This document shows positions 16,435-21,145 of a DNA stretch of 21,145 nucleotides, in pieces. Where the stretch lies: positions 1 through 21,145 of the forward strand of contig NZ_DEXW01000019.1 in NCBI RefSeq assembly GCF_002364335.1, read 5' to 3'. Origin of the DNA: Winogradskyella sp. UBA3174. Lineage in GTDB: Bacteria; Bacteroidota; Bacteroidia; Flavobacteriales; Flavobacteriaceae. Position 1 is the stretch's first letter, and every line of letters begins with the position of its first letter. The notes under the pieces were generated by a model. That model was not told the DNA's origin. It did not search any database and saw only the letters and a program-made list of their open reading frames with translations. The position numbers were made by a program, and so were the translations under genes.

Positions 16435-17709
16435 ATGGAATCAATACAAGCAATAAAACAACGTTTTGGCATTATAGGTAACGACCCTAAATTAAATCGT
16501 GCCATTGAGAAAGCTATACAAGTTTCACCAACTGATATTTCGGTATTAGTGACTGGTGAAAGTGGTGTTGGTAAAGAAAGTATTCCTAAAATAATACATC
16601 AACTCTCACACAGAAAGCATGGTAAATATATTGCTGTAAACTGTGGCGCCATACCAGAAGGCACCATAGATAGCGAATTATTTGGCCATGAAAAGGGTGC
16701 TTTTACAGGTGCTACAGCAACACGTTCTGGTTATTTTGAAGTTGCTGATGGTGGTACTATTTTTTTAGATGAAGTTGGTGAATTACCCTTAACCACTCAA
16801 GTCCGATTATTACGTGTTTTAGAAAATGGTGAATTTATAAAAGTAGGTTCTAGTAAGGTGCAAAAAACAGATGTTAGAATAGTTGCGGCAACAAACGTAA
16901 ATATGTTTGAAGCCATAAAAAAAGAAAAATTCAGAGAAGACTTATATTATCGCCTAAGCACTATCGAAATAAACTTACCAGCATTACGAGAACGTAAAGA
17001 AGATATTCATTTATTATTCAGAAAATTTGCTAGTGATTTTGCCATAAAATATAAAATGCCAACCGTTAAGCTTGTAGACGAAGCGGTGAATCTACTCATA
17101 AAATATAGATGGAATGGAAACATTCGCCAATTAAGAAACGTTGCCGAGCAAGTCTCAGTTTTAGAGCACAATCGTACGATTAGCGCAGTAACAATACAAA
17201 ACTACTTACCAAATGCTGGTCGTAATCTACCTGCTGTGGTTAACACAACTAAGTCGGAAAGTGACTTTAGTAGTGAAAGAGAAATTTTATATAAGGTGTT
17301 GTTTGACATGAAGGCAGATCTTAACGATCTTAAGAAGCTCACCATGGAACTGATGAAAAATGGAAGTGCTAAAGAAGTTCAAAAAGAAAATGAGCATCTT
17401 ATTGAAAAAATTTATGGCGATAATAAAGATGATGATTATGAAGATCCTATTGAAGAATTAGGTGTATTAGCCATCCCAGAGCACACAGATAATATAGATA
17501 ATACAGATCAAAATTCTACTGAAATCGAAGACAAATACCATTTTGCTGAAGAAATTGAAGAAGAAGAAACCTTATCTTTACACGACAAAGAGCTAGAACT
17601 AATAAAAAAGTCTTTAGATCGTCATAGCGGCAAACGAAAGTTAGCTGCTTCAGAACTTGGCATTAGTGAACGCACATTATATAGGAAAATAAAACAATAT
17701 GATCTTTAA
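16435..17709 (+). CDS. Sigma-54-interacting transcriptional activator (no receiver domain)
   Basis: This 424-residue protein is an AAA+ bacterial enhancer-binding protein. Such proteins use ATP to open promoters of sigma-54 RNA polymerase. Walker A is GESGVGKE (41-48), the sigma-54 contact loop GAFTGA is intact (88-93), Walker B is GGTIFLDE (106-113), and FREDLYYRL (166-174) carries the arginine-finger region. The sensor II motif reads WNGNIRQLRN (226-235) in place of the usual WPGN. A low-complexity, acidic linker (about 270-385) leads to a Fis-type helix-turn-helix at about 395-424 (GKRKLAASELGISERTLYRKIK). There is no N-terminal receiver, GAF or PAS domain, so it cannot be a standard two-component regulator; control may come from a partner or from the acidic linker. 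It lies between miaB and the lptE genes. The target promoters are not visible here. Confidence 0.92.
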   Translation: MESIQAIKQRFGIIGNDPKLNRAIEKAIQVSPTDISVLVTGESGVGKESIPKIIHQLSHRKHGKYIAVNCGAIPEGTIDSELFGHEKGAFTGATATRSGYFEVADGGTIFLDEVGELPLTTQVRLLRVLENGEFIKVGSSKVQKTDVRIVAATNVNMFEAIKKEKFREDLYYRLSTIEINLPALRERKEDIHLLFRKFASDFAIKYKMPTVKLVDEAVNLLIKYRWNGNIRQLRNVAEQVSVLEHNRTISAVTIQNYLPNAGRNLPAVVNTTKSESDFSSEREILYKVLFDMKADLNDLKKLTMELMKNGSAKEVQKENEHLIEKIYGDNKDDDYEDPIEELGVLAIPEHTDNIDNTDQNSTEIEDKYHFAEEIEEEETLSLHDKELELIKKSLDRHSGKRKLAASELGISERTLYRKIKQYDL

Positions 17710-17807
17710 GATAAGTTTATGAAATCAAAAATAAGAAAATTTAATTTATAGAGTTTTTAGTTTAATTTGATTCCATAAGACTTATAAAAACAAATAGAAA
17801 TTAGCGA

Positions 17808-18005
17808 ATGAAGGCTGTAGAAATATTTATGATTAGAAAGTCGTTTAGACCAAACAGTTCGGAGGCTATAAGAAAAGAAGCCGAAGATCTTGTAAACGAA
17901 AAGCATTACAAAGGTTACCGCTTAATAAATGTCGATTTTGATGTCGCAGATAATGCTGGTTACATCTATGCTTTTATTACTATGAAACGTCCAAATACTT
18001 ATTAA
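17808..18005 (+). CDS. Small conserved-looking protein of unknown function upstream of lptE
   Basis: This 65-residue protein has no signal peptide or membrane helix and is mixed in charge, so it is probably cytoplasmic. The predicted pattern is strand (VEIFMIRK), helix (SSEAIRKEAEDLVNEKHYKGY), strand (RLINVDFDVAD), strand (YIYAFITMKR). This alternation resembles small ferredoxin-like proteins such as the DUF4177 group, but I cannot claim membership. Its stop codon TAA is followed directly by the lptE ATG with no gap, which strongly supports that it is translated and coupled to lptE. A second Met at residue 8 is an alternative start. It comes 98 bases after the sigma-54 activator gene, a gap in which I see no terminator or clear promoter. 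Confidence 0.7.
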   Translation: MKAVEIFMIRKSFRPNSSEAIRKEAEDLVNEKHYKGYRLINVDFDVADNAGYIYAFITMKRPNTY

Positions 18006-18509
18006 ATGAAGCACTTAAAATTTATACTTCTTATACTTGCGAGTTACAGTTTAGTTAACTGTAGCATTTACTCCTTTACGGGTGCAGATACTGGTGACGC
18101 AAAAACATTTCAAGTTAATTTCTTTCAAAACAATGCCGAGTTAGTTGAACCAGGATTGGATATTGATTTTACAAATGCTTTACAAGATTTAATTCAAAAT
18201 CAAACTAATTTAAATTTAACAACTCTTGGAGCCGATTTAATTTTCGAAGGTGAAATTACAGAATATAGAATTGCACCTATGACTGCTACTGCTCAAAATA
18301 CAGCTGCACAAAACAGACTTACTATTGGTGTTAATGTACGCTATATTAATACTAAAAACGAAGAGAAAGATTTTGAAAAACGGTTTTCATTCTTTTTTGA
18401 TTATCCTGCAAATGCACAATTAACAGGAGGAACAAAAGACGAAGCCTTCGAAGTTATCTTTGAACGTTTAACCCAAGATATTTTTAATGCTTCTTTAGCT
18501 AATTGGTAA
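18006..18509 (+). CDS. lptE: LPS assembly lipoprotein LptE
   Basis: LptE is an outer-membrane lipoprotein that plugs the LptD barrel and helps insert lipopolysaccharide into the outer leaflet. The 167-residue product has a lipoprotein signal peptide ending in SLVNC, with Cys19. The mature part shows the LptE pattern known in Bacteroidota: CSIYSFTGAD right after the lipid anchor, a helix with TNALQDLIQNQTNLNLT, the strand ADLIFEGEITEYRIAPM, then RLTIGVNVRYINTKNEEKDFEKRFSFFFDYPA, and a final helix (AFEVIFERLTQDIFNASLANW). It abuts the gene before it and is one base from the gene after it. The LptD gene is not in the window. The name rests on length, order of secondary structure, and typical context with the sigma-54 activator and secG in Flavobacteriaceae. 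Confidence 0.88.
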   Translation: MKHLKFILLILASYSLVNCSIYSFTGADTGDAKTFQVNFFQNNAELVEPGLDIDFTNALQDLIQNQTNLNLTTLGADLIFEGEITEYRIAPMTATAQNTAAQNRLTIGVNVRYINTKNEEKDFEKRFSFFFDYPANAQLTGGTKDEAFEVIFERLTQDIFNASLANW

Positions 18510-18510
18510 A

Positions 18511-19434
18511 ATGCAGCTTCAACAACTTACATATTTATTTCAACATCCTGAAGCTGTTACAGCATCGCAAGTAGATGCGTTGGCATTAAAAATAAAAGAA
18601 TACCCTTACTTTCAAGCATTAATGGCACTTTACCTTAAAGGGCTAAAACAAAAAGAAAGCTACAAATACAATAACACGTTAAAACATACTGCTGCTCACA
18701 CTGCTGACCGTAGTATATTATTTGATTATATAACATCTGATGTATTTAATCAGAATGAAATATCAAATCAAATTAAACAAAACTCAGAATCAATCAAAAA
18801 CATAGAAGTTAATGCCGTGGATGATATTTCTGTAAATAAAAGTGTTTCAATAGATGATGCACTTAAAGAATACATAAAAGCTACAGAAGGTGTTTTAGAT
18901 CCTAATCTTTTTAAAGCAAAAGAGCAAGTTCAACCAACAATAGAAACTCCAAAAATCGAAGATTCTATTATCGCTTTAGATGTTAAAAATATAACACCCG
19001 AGAAGAAACTAAACATTGGGAAGCCTTTAGAGTTTGATAAATCGGAAAATCATTCGTTTGCAGAATGGCTAAAAATAACAAGTTTTAAACCTATTGTTAG
19101 AGAAGAAAAAGAGATTAAAACGACACCTACAGAAAAAGCAGGACCTACTCCACTTTACAATAAACTTGCTATTATAGATAAGTTTATAAATGAAAACCCT
19201 AAGATAAAACCTGTTACTAACCAAGTTTCTAAACCTAAGCTTGTTAATAATGATGATGCAGTTTCGGACAGCTTAATGACTGAAACTTTAGCTCGCATTT
19301 ATCTAGAGCAAAAAAACTATGATAAGGCAATTCAATCCTATAGGATTTTAAGTTTGAAATATCCAGAAAAAAGTAGTTTCTTTGCAGACCAAATTAAAGC
19401 AGTAGAAGAATTAAAAGAAAATAATAAGACATAA
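18511..19434 (+). CDS. Tetratricopeptide-repeat-like cytoplasmic protein, function unknown
   Basis: The 307-residue protein has no signal peptide. The N-terminal about 80 residues are helical (MQLQQLTYLFQHPEAVTASQVDAL, then YPYFQALMALYLKGLKQ), which resembles the opening of flavobacterial proteins annotated only as TPR or hypothetical. A long, charged, low-complexity middle (about 85-240) follows, with a short conserved-looking motif HSFAEWLKIT at 181-190. The C-terminal region (about 253-300) fits one TPR pair: TETLARIYLEQKNYDKAIQSYRILSLKYPEKSSFFADQI. It starts one base after lptE and ends two bases before secG, so all three are translated from one message. It may be a scaffold for envelope assembly or export; that is inference from position only. 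Confidence 0.8.
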   Translation: MQLQQLTYLFQHPEAVTASQVDALALKIKEYPYFQALMALYLKGLKQKESYKYNNTLKHTAAHTADRSILFDYITSDVFNQNEISNQIKQNSESIKNIEVNAVDDISVNKSVSIDDALKEYIKATEGVLDPNLFKAKEQVQPTIETPKIEDSIIALDVKNITPEKKLNIGKPLEFDKSENHSFAEWLKITSFKPIVREEKEIKTTPTEKAGPTPLYNKLAIIDKFINENPKIKPVTNQVSKPKLVNNDDAVSDSLMTETLARIYLEQKNYDKAIQSYRILSLKYPEKSSFFADQIKAVEELKENNKT

Positions 19435-19436
19435 AC

Positions 19437-19787
19437 ATGAGTACATTCGTAATCTTTTTGGTATTAATTGTAATAGTGGCATTTTTATTAATCGTTGTCA
19501 TAATGGTGCAAAACCCTAAAGGCGGAGGTTTATCATCATCTTTTGGTGGTGGCGGAACCCAGCAATTAGGAGGTGTAAAGAAAACAGGAGACTTTTTAGA
19601 TAAGAGTACATGGTTTTTAGCAATAGCATTAATTATATTAATCTTAGCCTCTAACCTTACTATAGACTCTGGCAATGCTATTGAGTCTAAAGCTTTAGAT
19701 TTAGATGAAGCTATAGACATGCCAATGACTCCACCAGCTACAACTGATGATTCAGCAACAACTGATGGCGCAGAAAGCGGAAGCTAA
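19437..19787 (+). CDS. secG: Preprotein translocase subunit SecG
   Basis: SecG is the small accessory subunit of the SecYEG channel and helps protein export across the inner membrane. The 116-residue protein has a transmembrane helix at about 3-24 (TFVIFLVLIVIVAFLLIVVIMV), then the family motif QNPKGGGLSSSFGGGGTQQLGG, then KTGDFLDKSTW and a second helix at about 60-76 (FLAIALIILILAS). A cytosol- or periplasm-facing acidic tail (ESKALDLDEAIDMPMTPPATTDD...) follows, longer than in E. coli but common in Bacteroidota. It is last in the lptE operon and directly precedes a strong hairpin terminator. The identity is secure. Confidence 0.96.
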   Translation: MSTFVIFLVLIVIVAFLLIVVIMVQNPKGGGLSSSFGGGGTQQLGGVKKTGDFLDKSTWFLAIALIILILASNLTIDSGNAIESKALDLDEAIDMPMTPPATTDDSATTDGAESGS

Positions 19788-19804
19788 AATAAATCTCATT
19801 ACAT

Positions 19805-19843
19805 AATAAGAAAAGCCAACTGCAAAAGTTGGCTTTTCTTATT
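19805..19843 (+). terminator. Rho-independent terminator after secG
   Basis: A 17-bp perfect stem pairs 19805-19821 with 19827-19843 around a five-base loop. Its core is AAGCCAACT / AGTTGGCTT, and the 3' arm continues into the T-rich stretch TTCTTATTTCT. It starts 17 bases after the secG stop and ends the lptE-secG transcription unit before groES. The stem is symmetrical enough that it could also stop opposite-strand transcription. Confidence 0.92.
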
Positions 19844-19874
19844 TCTATACGTTTTCGGCAGATGGGTCTGAAAC

Positions 19875-19906
19875 TTTGTCAGTCATTCTTCATTGGCATA
19901 ATTTTC
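19875..19906 (+). promoter_or_regulatory. Candidate promoter of groES-groEL
   Basis: TTTG at 19875-19878, a 20-base spacer and TAATTTTC at 19899-19906 resemble TTTG-N20-TAnnTTTG with one mismatch at the last base. Transcription would start near 19912, about 48 bases before the groES ATG. No CIRCE operator (the HrcA site, TTAGCACTC with inverted partner) is present between here and groES. Confidence 0.5.
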
Positions 19907-19959
19907 GAACTAAAATAAAGCGTAATATATTAATCAAACATTTAAAAACATACAACAAA

Positions 19960-20235
19960 ATGGCTTTAAACATTAAACCTTTAGCAGACCGTGTTCTTGT
20001 AGAACCTATGGAAGCTGAGACAACTACGGCTTCTGGTATTATTATTCCAGATAATGCAAAAGAAAAACCTCAAAAAGGAACTGTTGTTGCCACTGGAAAG
20101 GGAACAAAAGACGAACCTATCACTGTTAAAGTAGGTGACACAGTACTTTATGGTAAATATGGTGGTACTGAACTTAAACTTGAAGGTAAAGACTATTTAA
20201 TGATGCGCGAAAGTGACATACTGGCGATTATCTAA
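19960..20235 (+). CDS. groES: Co-chaperonin GroES
   Basis: GroES caps the GroEL folding chamber. The 91-residue protein starts at the ATG at 19960 (MALNIKPLADRVLVEP). An in-frame upstream Met at 19876 would add 28 non-conserved residues and overlap the promoter candidate, so I reject it. The mobile loop that binds GroEL is at about 17-33 (MEAETTTASGIIIPDNA), followed by KEKPQKGTVVATGKG, VKVGDTVLYGKYGGTE and the C-terminal YLMMRESDILAII. Length and all motifs fit the family. It is 95 bases upstream of groEL, with a long inverted repeat in the gap. Confidence 0.97.
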   Translation: MALNIKPLADRVLVEPMEAETTTASGIIIPDNAKEKPQKGTVVATGKGTKDEPITVKVGDTVLYGKYGGTELKLEGKDYLMMRESDILAII

Positions 20236-20237
20236 AT

Positions 20238-20320
20238 CGCTTTTAGCTATTGGCCTTTCGCTTTTAGCACTTCAAAATTTAAATTAACACACAGCCAACA
20301 GCAAAAGCTAATGGCTAAAA
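20238..20320. repeat. Imperfect long inverted repeat between groES and groEL
   Basis: The left arm 20241-20258 (TTTTAGCTATTGGCCTTT) pairs with the right arm 20303-20320 (AAAAGCTAATGGCTAAAA): 15 Watson-Crick pairs, two G-T wobbles and one mismatch, with a 44-base spacer. Within the spacer the string CGCTTTTAGC from 20238-20247 recurs at 20259-20268, a direct repeat with period 21. The element fills most of the 95-base gap and ends 10 bases before the groEL ATG. It may be a mobile or dispersed intergenic repeat, or an RNA structure that tunes the GroES/GroEL ratio. It has no T tract, so it is not a classical terminator. Confidence 0.75.
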
Positions 20321-20330
20321 CCTAATAAAA

Positions 20331-21145
20331 ATGGCAAAAGACATAAAATTTGATATCGATGCACGCGACGGACTAAAGCGTGGTGTTGATGCATTAGCAA
20401 ACGCAGTAAAAGTGACATTAGGACCAAAAGGTCGTAATGTAATTATAGGGAAATCATTTGGCGCACCACAAGTCACTAAAGATGGTGTAACTGTAGCAAA
20501 AGAAATTGAGCTAGAGAATGAACTTGAAAACATGGGAGCGCAGATGGTAAAGGAAGTCGCTTCTAAAACTAATGATTTAGCTGGTGATGGAACAACAACT
20601 GCTACTGTTTTAGCACAAGCCATCGTAAAAGAAGGTCTTAAAAATGTTGCTGCTGGTGCAAACCCAATGGATTTAAAACGTGGTATTGACAAAGCTGTTG
20701 CTGCTATAGTTGCAGATTTAGATAAGCAATCTCAAAAAGTAGGTAGCGATTCTGATAAGATTAAGCAAGTTGCTGCAATCTCTGCTAATAATGACGATAC
20801 TATTGGTGATTTAATCGCCAAAGCATTCGGAAAAGTGGGTAAAGAAGGTGTGATTACAGTAGAGGAAGCTAAAGGCATGGAAACTTACGTTGACGTTGTT
20901 GAAGGTATGCAATTTGATCGTGGTTATTTATCTCCTTACTTCGTAACTGATCCAGATAAGATGATTGCTGATTTAGAGAATCCATACATTTTATTATTTG
21001 ATAAGAAGATTTCTAACTTACAAGAAATTCTTCCAATATTAGAACCAGTTGCACAATCTAGTCGTCCATTATTAATTATCGCAGAAGATGTTGATGGACA
21101 AGCTTTAGCTACATTGGTAGTGAACAAATTACGTGGTGGACTTAA
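20331..21145 (+). CDS. groEL: Chaperonin GroEL, N-terminal half (cut by window edge)
   Basis: GroEL is the ATP-driven 60-kDa chaperonin that folds proteins inside a double-ring cage capped by GroES. About 271 of the expected roughly 545 residues are present. The ATG at 20331 gives MAKDIKFDIDARDGLKRGVD. The equatorial ATP-binding motifs are VTLGPKGRNVII and GDGTTTATVLAQAI (about 30-100). The intermediate domain follows, and the apical domain starts near residue 190 with GMQFDRGYLSPYFVTDPD and continues through LLIIAEDVDGQALATLVVNKLRGG at the edge. No disruption is seen. It follows groES in the same direction, in the usual groESL order. Confidence 0.97.
   Translation, partial: MAKDIKFDIDARDGLKRGVDALANAVKVTLGPKGRNVIIGKSFGAPQVTKDGVTVAKEIELENELENMGAQMVKEVASKTNDLAGDGTTTATVLAQAIVKEGLKNVAAGANPMDLKRGIDKAVAAIVADLDKQSQKVGSDSDKIKQVAAISANNDDTIGDLIAKAFGKVGKEGVITVEEAKGMETYVDVVEGMQFDRGYLSPYFVTDPDKMIADLENPYILLFDKKISNLQEILPILEPVAQSSRPLLIIAEDVDGQALATLVVNKLRGGL

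Noticed and set aside
19894..19908. TTGGCATAATTTTCG before groES as a sigma-54 promoter
   Set aside because: The -12 GC element is missing (GA at that position), so the essential GG-N10-GC spacing is not met.
19876..19959. Upstream in-frame Met that would lengthen GroES by 28 residues
   Set aside because: GroES proteins begin at about this MALNIKPLADRV; the extension is not conserved and overlaps the promoter candidate.
20261..20272. TTTTAGCACTTC as a CIRCE (HrcA) half-site
   Set aside because: Only a partial match to TTAGCACTC, with no GAGTGCTAA partner, and it lies after groES.
1..21145. CRISPR array, insertion sequence, prophage, tRNA or rRNA
   Set aside because: No regularly spaced repeats, transposase, integrase or cloverleaf-like sequence was found on either strand.

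Overview
The window is chromosomal DNA of a member of the Bacteroidota, most likely family Flavobacteriaceae. Support: AT-rich composition, a complete gldK-gldL-gldM-gldN cluster (core of the type IX secretion / gliding machinery), a MiaB and a short LptE of Bacteroidota type, promoter-like boxes of the Bacteroidota form (TTG or TTTG, about 20 bases, TAnnTTTG), and almost no Shine-Dalgarno sequences. I see no insertion sequence, phage gene, CRISPR array, tRNA or rRNA. The gene content looks like ordinary core genome.

Left part (1-5187): the start of an RND efflux permease and its membrane-fusion partner, then a Uup-like ABC-F ATPase, all on the minus strand. A small DUF983 zinc-ribbon membrane protein lies on the plus strand and converges on a minus-strand FAD-dependent oxidoreductase. 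Middle part (5241-10050): gldKLMN on the minus strand, with a candidate promoter upstream of gldK and a strong hairpin terminator after gldN. GldL and GldM form the proton-driven inner-membrane motor; GldK (lipoprotein) and GldN form the periplasmic/outer-membrane ring. Next (10082-13895): topA and, six bases after it, a ureohydrolase-fold protein that has lost about half of its metal ligands; this pair has its own promoter and a weak terminator, so it is probably a separate unit from gldKLMN. A small lipoprotein gene ends this minus-strand block.

Right part (14567-21145): everything is on the plus strand. miaB has a clear promoter and is followed by a very short lipoprotein, a sigma-54-type activator without a receiver domain, a 65-residue unknown protein, lptE, a TPR protein and secG. 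From the 65-residue protein to secG the genes abut with 0-2 base gaps, so they look like one envelope-biogenesis operon (LPS assembly, protein export), closed by a 17-bp hairpin terminator. groES and the first half of groEL follow, with their own promoter candidate and an unusual long inverted repeat between the two genes.

I found no clearly new multi-gene system. The points most worth a second look are the degenerate ureohydrolase beside topA and the type IX genes, the inverted repeat between groES and groEL, the hairpin over the start region of the sigma-54 activator, and the conserved-looking but unnamed small genes around lptE.
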